64,000 nt of DNA from Peptostreptococcus anaerobius VPI 4330 = DSM 2949 (GCF_000381525.1 NZ_KB906605.1:1-64000), one strand, 5' to 3'. Positions 43,731 to 52,822 are shown, counted from the first letter of the stretch. Program-made: numbers and translations. The notes: generated by a model from the sequence alone, not told the origin.

Positions 43731-43815
43731 AATATCACCCCAACCTATTGATATATCAAATTAAACATATAAGTAACTCTATCATCAAATTATATACATT
43801 TACTTATACGAATGC

Positions 43816-44691
43816 CTACATTTCACCTAGAATTTCTCTTAGCTCTTCTTCTGTAAATTGGTACTTTGAGTTACAGAACTGACATCCTACCTCTGCGCCA
43901 TGGTCTTCTTCTATAATGTCTGTCAGCTGGTCCTTGCCTATAGCCACAAATACCTTGGCTACCCTGTCCTTAGAGCAATCACATTCAAAGCCTATCTCCT
44001 TGTAGTCTAGTATCTGTGGGTCAAGTCCCTTCATGACTACTTCCATGATATCTTCAGGTGTCATTCCCTTGGATAGCATCTGTGTTACAGACTCTAGCCC
44101 GGATATATTATTTTCTAGTATTGATATAGTCTCCTCTGTTGCATCTGGCATCATCTGTACTATAAAGCCACCAGCCTGCTCAACCTCATCAGACCTAGTC
44201 AATACACCTAGGGCAACTGCTGATGGAGTCTGCTCAGACACTGTGAAATAATATGTAAAGTCCTTGGCTATCTCTCCACTGACCATCTCATACTCACCAT
44301 TGTATGGCTCTCTCATACCTAGGTCCTTTATAACCTTGATTGTACCCTCATGACCAACTGCACCAGCCACATTTAGCTTGCCATTGGCGTAGTTTTCAAC
44401 CTCTACTCCAGGATTTGTAACATAGCCCTTGGCCATACCATTGACATCTGAAGTCGTAAGTATAGTACCTATGGGTCCTCCACCCTTTATGATAATAGTC
44501 ACCTTGTCATTTGGGTTCTTCATCATTAGACCCATCATTGAGGTAGCTGTCAAAGTCCTTCCTAGGGCCGCAGTTGCAACCTTTGTAGTATTATGAAATC
44601 CCCTTGCTGCCTCTACCATATTTCTAGAAGTTGAGAAAAATCCCCTAACTTCACCATTTTTACTAGTTACTCTTAAACAATAATCTTTCAT
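43816..44691 (-). CDS. hslO: Redox-regulated chaperone Hsp33
   Basis: Hsp33 is a zinc-controlled holdase that is activated by oxidation. The 291-residue protein shows ATSMMGLMMKNPNDKVTIIIKGGGPIG near 48-74 and the C-terminal zinc-binding CDC (about 239-241) and CQFC (about 272-275) motifs. Length is normal. AAGGAAAGG precedes the ATG. It is followed after 85 bases by the pseudouridine synthase, probably within a run of independent housekeeping genes. Its 5' region holds a 32-base tandem duplication. Confidence 0.95.
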   Translation of the reverse strand: MKDYCLRVTSKNGEVRGFFSTSRNMVEAARGFHNTTKVATAALGRTLTATSMMGLMMKNPNDKVTIIIKGGGPIGTILTTSDVNGMAKGYVTNPGVEVENYANGKLNVAGAVGHEGTIKVIKDLGMREPYNGEYEMVSGEIAKDFTYYFTVSEQTPSAVALGVLTRSDEVEQAGGFIVQMMPDATEETISILENNISGLESVTQMLSKGMTPEDIMEVVMKGLDPQILDYKEIGFECDCSKDRVAKVFVAIGKDQLTDIIEEDHGAEVGCQFCNSKYQFTEEELREILGEM

Positions 44692-44713
44692 TTTATACCT
44701 TTCCTTATATATA

Positions 44714-44775
44714 TTATTAAAGCATTTTACATATTTCTAGATATCTTATTAAAGCATTTTACATATTTCTAGATA
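44714..44775. repeat. 32-base tandem duplication between hslO and the methyltransferase gene
   Basis: Two copies of TTATTAAAGC...TTTCTAGATA (30 identical bases) start 32 bases apart at 44714 and 44746. The copies lie upstream of hslO and downstream of the methyltransferase stop. Confidence 0.9.
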
Positions 44776-44809
44776 GCCAATTTACATATTACTTATACAT
44801 ATCAAAATC

Positions 44810-45574
44810 CTACTTCTTGGCTAGGAAAAATACTCTTTCAGATTTTTTATCCACATCTTCAAGAGAAAAATCCCCAAACATCCTTATATCTTTAAAGCCA
44901 GCTTCTTCTAAGATAGCAGCTAGCTCTTCTTCCTTGTGGGCCCTCTGTAGGTGGACCTCCTTATATCTCTCATACAGGTTGTCCTCATCATCATCTTCTG
45001 CTTGAACTTTTACAAAAAAGTCTAAGTCCATATTTAATAGCTGTGTCATATCATCATAGTAGTTTGTCCACATATATGATATGTCATCCCTAGCCTCTCC
45101 CATAAAATTGTTACCCAAAATACTGGACAACTTGTAATATGAGCTGATATCAAATATAAATATCCCCTCTTTCTTTAGGAGTTCATATACCTTGCCAAAG
45201 AGATTTTTGACGTCCTCTAGGTCGGTAATATAATTTATACCGTCACAAGCACACAAGATGCAGTCTAGATCATACAGGTCAAAATCCAATTGTGTCATGT
45301 CCTGTTGTAGGAGTACAAGAGGTATATTTTCAAGTTCAGATTTTTCCCTTGCAACATCGAGCATCTCTTCAGATATATCAAGACCTGCAATATCATATTC
45401 CTTTCTAGCTAGGGGAAGAGTTATATTTCCAGTACCACAGGCCAGTTCTAGTATATTCTTGACGTTAGCACCACTTATAGCTATTAACTTTTCTATATGT
45501 TCCACCCAAGCCTCATAGTCTACATCGTCCATAAGCTGGTCATAAATATATGCGAAATTACCGTACTGATCCAT
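44810..45574 (-). CDS. Class I SAM-dependent methyltransferase
   Basis: The 254-residue protein has the Rossmann-type SAM site ILELACGTGNITLPLA (about 41-56), DISEEMLDVA at the second strand, LLQQDMTQLDF at the third and CDGINYI at motif IV. The N-terminus YGNFAYIYDQLMDDVDYEAW is typical of the YqeM/UbiE-like class of Firmicutes. The substrate is unknown. AAAAGGAG precedes the ATG. It lies between sdaA and hslO on the same strand, but a terminator isolates it from sdaA. Confidence 0.9.
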   Translation of the reverse strand: MDQYGNFAYIYDQLMDDVDYEAWVEHIEKLIAISGANVKNILELACGTGNITLPLARKEYDIAGLDISEEMLDVAREKSELENIPLVLLQQDMTQLDFDLYDLDCILCACDGINYITDLEDVKNLFGKVYELLKKEGIFIFDISSYYKLSSILGNNFMGEARDDISYMWTNYYDDMTQLLNMDLDFFVKVQAEDDDEDNLYERYKEVHLQRAHKEEELAAILEEAGFKDIRMFGDFSLEDVDKKSERVFFLAKK

Positions 45575-45792
45575 AAAAAACTCCTTTTATAATTATAAAT
45601 GTATTTTAAAACATAGCTCTTTACATTATATACTAAAAAAAACTAGGATGCAATTAAATCAAGGCTTTCACATCAGGCTGAAAAAGATGGATAGAACTTG
45701 CCGCATATCAGCTTTGCTATCTTTACTAGGGCAAATAGGAGGAATAGCTGAGATTTTAATTATGTTAAATAATCTTTCTATAAAGAGCTTAA
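45575..45792. other. Unassigned 220-base gap
   Basis: The sequence is less AT-rich than other gaps and contains short complementary segments (GGATAGAACTTGCC region, TTTGCCC/GGGCAAA style pairs). A plus-strand frame of 65 codons (45648-45845) runs into the sdaA terminator and has no ribosome site. No RNA family was recognised. Confidence 0.35.
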
Positions 45793-45838
45793 TAAAAAAT
45801 CTCACTCAACTAACATTTAAGGATAGAAAAGTGAGATT
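45793..45838 (-). terminator. Terminator of the L-serine dehydratase gene
   Basis: AATCTCACT (45798-45806) pairs with AGTGAGATT (45830-45838), then TTTTATT on the minus strand. Confidence 0.85.
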
Positions 45839-45874
45839 ATATTAAAATTTATATTTTATATTACTAGCTAATAA

Positions 45875-47068
45875 TTAACATTCAAACCACTTGGCAAGAC
45901 CACCCTTAGCAGTCTCCCTGTACTTGTCCATTAGGTCAACACCTGTTTCCATCATTGTAACAGTTACCTGGTCAAATGATATAGTGTGACTACCATCAGT
46001 ATTTAAGGCATACTTGGCAGCTGCTATCGCTCTTTCTGCTGCCATAGCATTTCTTTCTATACATGGTATCTGTACATATCCATATACTGGGTCACAAGTC
46101 ATACCTAAGTGGTGTTCTAGACCTATCTCTGCAGCATATTCTATCTGTTCAAAGTTACCTCCAAATAGGTAGGCTGAACCTGCTGCTGCCATTGAACATG
46201 CTGTACCAACCTCTGCCTGACAACCAGCTTCTGCTCCAGATATTGAGGCATTAGTCTTAATAAGGTTACCTATAAGACCTGCAACTATTAGCCCCTCTAT
46301 TATATGTTGCTTTGTATAACCGTTGTGGTCCATCAATGAGAAGAATACTCCCGGTATAACACCTGCTGCTCCACATGTTGGTGCAGTTACTATTGTACCT
46401 CCTGATGCATTTTCCTCTGATGCAGCTAGGGCATATGCATAGTCTAGGCTAGTATAGTCCTTAGTTGCAAGGTATCTCTTGTAGAATATAGATGCCCTTC
46501 TCTTTAGCTTTAACTTGCCTGGTATTAGCTCTCTGCTCTCTATTCCCTTGTCTATAGCTGACTTCATCGTGTCTGCTATGGCTTCCATATATTCTAAGAA
46601 ATCATCATCCTCACGCTGTAAAACATATTCAACAAAGTTCAAATCATTTTCCTTGCAGTAGGCTATTATATCGTCTAACTTGTTATGTTCATAGTATACC
46701 TTACCCTCAACCTGTCCTCTCTTACCTTCCTCTGCAAGTGTTCCTCCACCTACTGAGAACACTGTCCAGGGATCATAAGCGTTTCCATCCTGGTCTATAG
46801 CTTCTAACATCATTCCATTTGGATGGAATTCTGGGTTTATATCCGCTCTCCAAACTATTTCAACCTCTCTTGGCTTGATAGTCTTTATTATAATGTAGTC
46901 TGTTAAATGACCTGCTCCTGTAGCTGCCAAACTTCCGTATAAAGTAGCCCTAAAGCTAACTGCCTCAGGATGCTTGTCACTGTACCTCTTAGCTGCTCTT
47001 TGTGGTCCCATAGTATGAGAACTAGATGGCCCCGAACCAATCTTGTATAACTCCTTTAATGTATCCAT
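45875..47068 (-). CDS. sdaA: L-serine ammonia-lyase (iron-sulfur), single chain
   Basis: The enzyme deaminates L-serine to pyruvate. The 397-residue chain fuses the beta-like N-terminal domain (IGSGPSSSHTMGPQRAA, about 11-27) to the alpha domain, whose [4Fe-4S] cysteines are seen in TAPTCGAAG, VGTACSM and HHLGMTCDP. Many Firmicutes split these into SdaAB and SdaAA; here they are one protein, shorter than the about 455 residues of E. coli SdaA. TAGGAGGG precedes the ATG. It fits an amino-acid-fermenting anaerobe. Confidence 0.93.
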   Translation of the reverse strand: MDTLKELYKIGSGPSSSHTMGPQRAAKRYSDKHPEAVSFRATLYGSLAATGAGHLTDYIIIKTIKPREVEIVWRADINPEFHPNGMMLEAIDQDGNAYDPWTVFSVGGGTLAEEGKRGQVEGKVYYEHNKLDDIIAYCKENDLNFVEYVLQREDDDFLEYMEAIADTMKSAIDKGIESRELIPGKLKLKRRASIFYKRYLATKDYTSLDYAYALAASEENASGGTIVTAPTCGAAGVIPGVFFSLMDHNGYTKQHIIEGLIVAGLIGNLIKTNASISGAEAGCQAEVGTACSMAAAGSAYLFGGNFEQIEYAAEIGLEHHLGMTCDPVYGYVQIPCIERNAMAAERAIAAAKYALNTDGSHTISFDQVTVTMMETGVDLMDKYRETAKGGLAKWFEC

Positions 47069-47269
47069 ATTATCCCTCCTAATATTATCCTATATACTTT
47101 TAAATAATAATTAATATGCGTCTATAAAAAGCATACCGATTTCATTATATTAAAGTCCTATACAATTATACACGTTTGCTTGTATATAATCTACCCTTTA
47201 AGAAAATTATTTACCAAAAAATAAGATAAGTCTCGAAAAATATTATTGGTTGATTGTATAATCAATTTG

Positions 47270-47640
47270 TACAACTAAATAAAAAATGATTCATTGCGAA
47301 TCCTGTGTTAAAATATAAGTCACAACACAAATACATACAGGAGGTCCACAATGAATCAACTTAATTTTAACACAAAAAAGAGAAACTTTAAACACCTAAG
47401 TGAGTATGAAAGAGGAGAAATTTATGCCATGATCAAATTAGATTGCTCAATATCTTCTATTGCTAGGCACCTAAAAAGGTCAAGAACTACTATTTACAAT
47501 GAGCTTAAACGTGGCAGGGTAGAACAGATAAAAAATGGACACAAGGTCACATTATACTACCCCGATGCAGGACAAACACAGTATAAAAAAAACAGAAAAA
47601 ATTCAAAAAAGAAGTTCAAGGTATTAGAATGTATAGATTT
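47270..47640 (+). pseudogene. IS30-family transposase, 5' fragment
   Basis: From the ATG at 47351 (behind AGGAGG) about 95 residues match the N-terminus of IS30 transposases: FKHLSEYERGEIYAMIKLDCSISSIARHLKRSRTTIYNEL is the HTH_38 domain, followed by YYPDAGQTQYKKNRK. Normal length is over 300 residues; the DDE domain is gone. The frame ends where it meets the antisense 3' end of a truncated ABC gene. The upstream part probably holds the left end of the element. Confidence 0.85.
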
Positions 47641-48124
47641 TATACACTAAAATTATAATCATAGTACTCAATATTGTTATAATTTCTTTGAAAGTATTAA
47701 TATAGCTATCAATATATGTTATTATACTACTAGCACCTTGCATTTGAGCTCTAGTGATTATATCATAAGTATTTTTACTGTCATAATCTTTCATTCCTAA
47801 CTCACTACTTTTTTCCAAAATCATAACCGATATCATATTATCAAATAGTAACGATATCTTAGAAATATAATATCCATATAATTTCCCAAATACTAAAGAG
47901 AAAATTTTAACAAAAATACCTACAAGAGCAAATAAAATTGCCTTTGAATCAAGATTTTGAACTTCATTTAATGTATATTTTGATATTATTAGCATAACAG
48001 TAGGAATAAACCCTTGAATTATACCTGATAAGATGATAATAACAATGGTAAACTTACTAATTTTTGATAATAAACATATACACCTAATAAACATGCTTTT
48101 GGCTATTTTTTCATTTATTTTCAT
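47627..48124 (-). pseudogene. ABC transporter permease/ATPase, N-terminal fragment
   Basis: About 165 residues of an exporter-type membrane domain: three hydrophobic segments, then KYTLNEVQNLDSKAILFALVG and SELGMKDYDSKNTYDIITRAQ, as in bacteriocin-type ABC transporters. The chain stops inside the membrane domain at the junction with the IS30 fragment, so the ATPase half is missing. The ribosome site is poor. It is probably non-functional. Confidence 0.8.
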
Positions 48125-48146
48125 AACTTTAAAACACACCACACTT

Positions 48147-48169
48147 TTTAACATGCAAATCGCGTGTTA
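48147..48169. promoter_or_regulatory. Inverted repeat before the truncated ABC gene
   Basis: TTAACATGC (48147-48155) pairs with GCGTGTTAA (48161-48169) around AAATC. It lies about 20 bases before the fragment's start. It could be an operator or a hairpin without a T tract. Confidence 0.4.
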
Positions 48170-48252
48170 ATAACTAAATTGTTTTAGAATAATAACTTAA
48201 TATCTATAAAGTACGATTTAAAAATTTTAAATAAACTTTAAAGTTCGCTTAT

Positions 48253-48810
48253 TTAAGCAAATACTTCTACATAAATACATGTTCCTTTCAGCTCTGATAC
48301 CTTTACCATACCACCAATCGCTAAGTTATCTTTAGAATAAACAGTTACTCTTTTTGAATTTAAATCCATAACATATTTACCATTTCCATTATTTTTTATA
48401 ATTGTACCAGTTTTATTAATAAACTTATCTAACATTTTTTCCCTTGACTTTCTTCCTAGCTCTCTCGACATAATAATTATAATATCAATAACTATCAAAC
48501 TTGGGATTAATCCAAATCTAAATGATGTAAGAAGTATAACTACACCAGCACCAATAAAACTATTTATAACACCAAATGTTAAAGTTTTACCAGTTACAAA
48601 AGGGTCGTTACTCTTACTTTCAAAGTAAGACACGATAACTGTAATAATACCACCTATAACACCAATATATGAAAATATTATTGCTTCAGTAGTACCTACA
48701 AAATATTCATTTATGAATAAGAAAATAAATGCAGATACGACTGTGGTGATAAAAATGGAAATAAAATCTTTCTTTCTTAAATAACTCAGCTTTTCTTCTC
48801 TGTTCTTCAT
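48253..48810 (-). CDS. Membrane protein with NfeD-like C-terminal OB domain
   Basis: This protein of about 185 residues has four hydrophobic segments (about 18-38, 46-62, 76-97, 103-118). The soluble tail (about 133-185, GTIIKNNGNGKYVMDLNSKRV, then GGMVKVSELKGTCIYVEVF) resembles the OB fold of NfeD proteins. NfeD partners usually sit next to a stomatin or membrane protease gene; none is here. The ATG at 48810 is behind AAGGAG; the longest frame begins at a GTG too close to that site. Function is unknown. Confidence 0.65.
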   Translation of the reverse strand: MKNREEKLSYLRKKDFISIFITTVVSAFIFLFINEYFVGTTEAIIFSYIGVIGGIITVIVSYFESKSNDPFVTGKTLTFGVINSFIGAGVVILLTSFRFGLIPSLIVIDIIIIMSRELGRKSREKMLDKFINKTGTIIKNNGNGKYVMDLNSKRVTVYSKDNLAIGGMVKVSELKGTCIYVEVFA

Positions 48811-49289
48811 TAAAATCACTCCTTATACAATATATTTATGTTTATCACTATAACATACAAATTTTTATAAACAAATAATCGACAACACAATACTCTCATC
48901 TTATTTATCCTGAATTAAAATAAAAATCTATATCACAACAAAAGTTATACTCTAAATCGATAAAATTCAGATTGTATTTATTCGTTTCCCTTAAGAGTTG
49001 GTTTTTATTAAATTCTCCACATTTTTAAATTATCCAGAAACAAAACATATATTTAAAAGATCTTTTATAATATTAATCCACCCCACTTTACCTCTTTATT
49101 TGGGTTTTAATACAGTGTCAATACTTTTTGCTGTAATTTCCTCTACCAACTTTCACCATACAACAACACATATCTACGACTTTCTTATAAAAAAATGAAT
49201 ATACTCTGTTCAAAATAAATCTTTAGTCATACTTTAGACTATATTATATTTTAAAACATTAAATTTTTTTCTTAATCTTTCTTATATTA
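48811..49289. other. AT-rich gap, nothing recognised
   Basis: About 480 bases with no ORF behind a ribosome site, no clear terminator and no named RNA. A plus-strand frame of 66 codons (48998-49198) has no start signals. The stretch lies in the degraded accessory region. Confidence 0.5.
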
Positions 49290-49508
49290 TCAATCTTTTA
49301 TTTCACATTTAAAAAATAATTCTCCATGACAAACTCCTAATACCTCTGCTAATTTAATCGCTTTAGCAATAGATGGTATTAATACTCCTCTCTCAATATT
49401 ACTAATATACTGTTGAGAAAAATCTGCCAACTTTGCCAATTCCAACTGAGTATACCCCCTTTCTTTTCTGATAACAGAAACACTATTACAAACCTGAAAT
49501 TTTTCCAA
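49290..49508 (-). CDS. Small XRE-family (Cro/CI HTH) regulator
   Basis: This 72-residue protein is a stand-alone helix-turn-helix domain: VIRKERGYTQLELAKLADFSQQYISNIERG (about 12-41) with the recognition helix after SQQ, followed by IPSIAKAIKLAEVLGV. The start codon is TTG, supported by AGGAGG seven bases upstream. No obvious target gene is adjacent; the region may be remains of an integrated element. Confidence 0.88.
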   Translation of the reverse strand: MEKFQVCNSVSVIRKERGYTQLELAKLADFSQQYISNIERGVLIPSIAKAIKLAEVLGVCHGELFFKCEIKD

Positions 49509-49609
49509 AATATGTCCTCCTAAACTTTATTAAGTGTATTATAAACTTTTACTCTAAAAAATACAACCAAAAATTGTAAAATTAAAAATTGTATTTTATT
49601 ATTTTCAAA

Positions 49610-50460
49610 GATATGTAAATTACGATGTAATAAAGCACGGTTTCAAAATTTCGAAAGTAAAGTAAAACAATGTAGGTAAATACACATTTACGTTGGTTGT
49701 AAAAAAGCAAAGGTTCTACTGTAAGCACTGCAACTCTACTTTTACAGATGAAACATCTATCACAGATAAAAGATAATACATATCAAATAATGTGAAAAAA
49801 TCTATAAAATTAAATCTATGTTAAACAATATCTATGGATTTAATAGCAAAAGAACAAAATGTATCTACTTATACAATTATCAGAGTTCTTCATTCGACAG
49901 AACAGAAAAAAGAAAATACTATTTTCCTACTGTGCTTGGAATAGACGCACCCGAGGGCATTAAAAATTCAATTAGTTAGCATAGTTGATTCCTCTATGAG
50001 TGTAAATATTATGGATATAGAGTCAGGATGTATCTTTGATATACTTACTGACAGAAGTCAAAGGTACTTGTTGGAATACTTTAATTTATTTCCTTTAAAG
50101 GCTAGAAATATAGTATAATCCGTAACAACAGACATTTATACACCGTATATTTACTTGTCAAAAAAAGTATTTCCCAATGCTAAAATAGTAATTGATAAAT
50201 TTCATATCGTTCAGTTGCTTACCAGTGATTTATACAAACTTATAATCAATGAAATGAAGGTCTTAGACACAAAATCAGTTGAATACAAAAGGTTAAAACA
50301 CTACTGGAATATTGTACTTGCAAAGAAATGGTAATTAAATAATGTACAATTTTACAAAAACAAGTATTCTAAAAATGTAACCGACTCATTGGATATATTG
50401 GACCATATTATGAATAGTAACGATAGTTTGAAGGTATGGAAGCCCTCTTTCAAATATCAG
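49610..50460 (+). pseudogene. ISL3-family transposase remnant
   Basis: Plus-strand translation across frameshifts and stops gives KKQRFYCKHCNSTFTDETSI (zinc-binding N-terminal domain), DLIAKEQNVSTYTIIRVLHS (HTH), then LVSIVDSSMSVNIMDIESG and NAKIVIDKFHIVQLL, the DDE core of ISL3 transposases. At least four interruptions occur, so it is dead. The 3' end stops at a large inverted repeat. Confidence 0.85.
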
Positions 50461-50463
50461 TTT

Positions 50464-50537
50464 ACTAGTCCTAAAATACTAGTCAAGACTAAAATGAATA
50501 GGCAAGGCCTAGTCTTGACATATATTTTAGGACTAGT
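50464..50537. repeat. Long inverted repeat (28-base arms) behind the ISL3 remnant
   Basis: 50464-50491 and 50510-50537 are complementary over 28 bases with about three mismatches (arms start ACTAGTCCTAAAATA), with an 18-base loop. It is too long and lacks a full T tract for an ordinary terminator. Confidence 0.85.
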
Positions 50538-50680
50538 ACCGATATTTTTGCAAGAGTGGCAAAAAAGTGTACAAATTGATATTGCAATTTACGGGAAAAT
50601 ATTATTTTATACTTAATATAAATAATATTCACTAATTGTGGTATAATTACAAATATATACAGCGAAAGGAGTATTAATAT

Positions 50681-51565
50681 ATGATTTTTAAAGGATGTGC
50701 AATTAGACTTGTTACACCATTTTCTGATACGAATGAAGTAGACTTTGATAAACTAGAAAAATTATTGGACAAGCAACTAGGACTCGGTGCTGCTGCAATA
50801 ATAGTAGGCGGCAACAACGGAGAGTTTTTGACTATGTCAGATGAGGAGATATCTTCTCTTATAGACTTTGTGGTTAAGAAGGTAGACAAAAAGATACCTG
50901 TACTTGCCCAGACAGGTTTTAATGATACAAGAAGGTCAATAATCCTAGGTATAAAGGCTAATCAGTCAGGTGTAGATGCCCTTATATTTGAACCACCTTA
51001 CTACAATGTTGGTAACGAAAAGGGAATCTTGAGTCACTACAGGTCTCTAGCCATGACTTGTGACCTACCTTGCTACATATTTAGCGACTCTGAGCACTCA
51101 GGCTCAAACCTACCTATAGGTCTTTTGGCAAAACTAGCCGCTATAGACAATATTGTAGGAATCATAGAGACATCAAACGACATAGAGCATATAGCTAGAA
51201 TGATATCTAGCCTTCCAAGCAATTTCGATATAATCTCTGCAAACGACTCAATAGCACTTGCAGCCCTAAGCCTTGGAATAAAATCCCTAGCATCTAGCTT
51301 GATTAATATCGTACCAAACCAGGTACTAGATATGTACAAGCATTTTGAATCAGGCAAGATTGAATACGCTCGTGAAATACAGATAAATAACTTTGCCCTT
51401 ATAGATGCACTTAAACTTGAAGTAAACCCTATTCCAGTAAAGACTGCAATGAATATGATGGGAATCGAGGTTGGAGACTTTAGACTACCTATTGGAACAA
51501 TGCACCCTGATAGGGCTGCCCAGCTAGCTACCATACTAATGGACAATAATATTAAATCATACTAA
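50681..51565 (+). CDS. DapA/NanA-superfamily protein lacking the Schiff-base lysine
   Basis: The 294-residue protein has the DapA-type TIM barrel layout: IRLVTPFSDTNEVDFDKLEKLLD at the N-terminus, PPYYNVGNEKGILSHY (about 105-120) and the end region NPIPVKTAMNMMG followed by LPIG. The catalytic lysine expected in GIKEA is Ile162 here (VGIIETS, 159-165). The Thr-Thr pair of the GTTGE motif is Asn-Asn (GGNNGE, 43-48). Tyr132 seems to be kept. Aldolase-type chemistry through a Schiff base is therefore not expected. A TGGTATAAT promoter box (50639-50647) and AAAGGAG precede the ATG. Function is unknown. Confidence 0.85.
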   Translation: MIFKGCAIRLVTPFSDTNEVDFDKLEKLLDKQLGLGAAAIIVGGNNGEFLTMSDEEISSLIDFVVKKVDKKIPVLAQTGFNDTRRSIILGIKANQSGVDALIFEPPYYNVGNEKGILSHYRSLAMTCDLPCYIFSDSEHSGSNLPIGLLAKLAAIDNIVGIIETSNDIEHIARMISSLPSNFDIISANDSIALAALSLGIKSLASSLINIVPNQVLDMYKHFESGKIEYAREIQINNFALIDALKLEVNPIPVKTAMNMMGIEVGDFRLPIGTMHPDRAAQLATILMDNNIKSY

Positions 51566-51570
51566 AATAA

Positions 51571-51647
51571 AAAAGCAGTTAGACCAAATATGTACCCTTT
51601 CACTGGTTGACCAGTAAAATATATACATATGAAGTCTAGCTGCTTTT
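51571..51647. terminator. Bidirectional terminator between the DapA-like gene and a small ORF
   Basis: AAAAGCAGTTAGAC (51571-51584) pairs with GTCTAGCTGCTTTT (51634-51647), one G-U, with inner TATGTA/TACATA and ACTGG/CCAGT stems. Genes on both sides converge. Confidence 0.85.
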
Positions 51648-51654
51648 ATATTTA

Positions 51655-51873
51655 CTATGAAAGTTTTGTTCTCTTCTTCATCCTATCAACAAATTCTTCA
51701 CTAAGTTGTGAATCTAAATCAGTATTCAAGGATAATTCTAGGGCAAAAAACATATCATCTTCAAATACGTCTCCATATTTTTCTATGGCTATCTTCTGCT
51801 TCTCATTGAAAATATCCCTTGTGTTAGACTTTGACCACTTATCGCTATAAAGTTTTTTCTTCTGATTATTCAT
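51655..51873 (-). CDS. Small hypothetical protein
   Basis: About 72 residues, starting MNNQKKKLYSDKWSKSN behind GGGAG. It is hydrophilic, with an acidic middle (DVFEDDMFFALELSLNTD) and a basic C-terminus (DRMKKRTK). No membrane segment or recognised domain. It is flanked by a terminator and by the divergent hpt promoter, which supports it as a real gene. Function unknown. Confidence 0.6.
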   Translation of the reverse strand: MNNQKKKLYSDKWSKSNTRDIFNEKQKIAIEKYGDVFEDDMFFALELSLNTDLDSQLSEEFVDRMKKRTKLS

Positions 51874-51971
51874 AATAAGGTGTCTCCCATTGTAAAATTT
51901 ATACCACAACTATCTATTATATATTAACCTGAGAATTTTTCAAGTTATTTTTACTTTCTTGCTGGTAATAT

Positions 51972-52001
51972 TTGACCATAATGATACTAATAATATATAA
52001 T
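51972..52001 (+). promoter_or_regulatory. SigA promoter of hpt
   Basis: TTGACC (51972-51977), 18 bases, TATAAT (51996-52001), about 100 bases before the hpt start. Confidence 0.75.
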
Positions 52002-52099
52002 AGGTTTATTAATAAAATATGATTCTTATCTTATTACCTATATACCCCTTAAGTATCTGGGTAATCCAAGATAAATTCTCAAATAATACGGAGGAAACA

Positions 52100-52645
52100 A
52101 TGAATATAGAAGATAGAAAATGGGAAATGATGTTTGATAGCTACATCCTATCTAAGAGAATTAAAGAGCTAGGTGACAAGATAAACCAGGACTACAAGGG
52201 AAAAAATCTACTTGTAATATCCCTACTAAAGGGTAGTTTTATCTTTTGTGCTGACCTTGTAAGGGCCATAGATTCTTATAATCTTACTGTAAATTTTATG
52301 ACTACTTCAAGCTATGGTAGGTCCACTGAATCTAGCGGTAATGTTGTAGTAAAGTCTGATATATCAATCGAAGATATATCTAATTTTGATGTCCTTATAG
52401 TTGATGACATAACTGATACTGCTCATACTATGGACTTTGTAGTTAAGCATATAGCAAAAAAGAATCCGAAGTCTATTAGGACTTGTGTTCTTTTGGACAA
52501 GCCTTCTAGGCGTGAGGTTGATTTTACTGCTGACTATATAGGATTTGAGATTGAAGATAAGTTTGTTGTTGGATATGGATTTGACTTTGAAGATAGGTAT
52601 AGGAATGTGCCTTATATTTTCTGTGTTACTGACGAGTTGAGATAG
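52100..52645 (+). CDS. hpt: Hypoxanthine phosphoribosyltransferase
   Basis: Hpt salvages hypoxanthine and guanine to IMP and GMP. The 181-residue protein starts at the ATG behind CGGAGG; the longest frame begins 27 codons earlier. It has LLVISLLKGSFIFCADL (about 43-59), the flexible loop SSYGRSTESSG and the PRPP motif VLIVDDITDTAHTM. In most relatives the motif reads DTG; here the glycine is alanine (DTAHTM). The DKPSRREVDFTADYIGFEIEDKFVVGYG block is standard. It is a single-gene unit, separate from the riboswitch-controlled xpt. Confidence 0.92.
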   Translation: MNIEDRKWEMMFDSYILSKRIKELGDKINQDYKGKNLLVISLLKGSFIFCADLVRAIDSYNLTVNFMTTSSYGRSTESSGNVVVKSDISIEDISNFDVLIVDDITDTAHTMDFVVKHIAKKNPKSIRTCVLLDKPSRREVDFTADYIGFEIEDKFVVGYGFDFEDRYRNVPYIFCVTDELR

Positions 52646-52756
52646 TTATTAGTTTGGATGGAGGCAGGAGGATAGTTGTTTTATCCTTTTTGTATGGTTT
52701 TGAATTTAGTGGATTGATAAGTTGTGCTCGCATTTCGGGGGATATTTTTCAAAATT

Positions 52757-52822
52757 ATAGCGTTGATGGTAATTATCTTTTCCATGCTATATATGGTATG
52801 ATTCTATTACTATCAACGCTAT
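52757..52822. terminator. Bidirectional terminator between hpt and engB
   Basis: Seventeen-base arms (52757-52773 and 52806-52822; ATAGCGTTGAT... / ...ATCAACGCTAT) with one mismatch, between convergent genes. T tracts are moderate on both sides. A plus-strand frame through it (52654-52863) is not considered a gene. Confidence 0.75.

Noticed and set aside
45648-45845. 65-codon plus-strand ORF
   Set aside because: No ribosome site; its 3' third is the terminator hairpin of sdaA on the other strand.
50464-50537. Ordinary Rho-independent terminator
   Set aside because: Arms are much longer than usual and the following T run is broken; no gene ends directly before it on the plus strand except a dead transposase.
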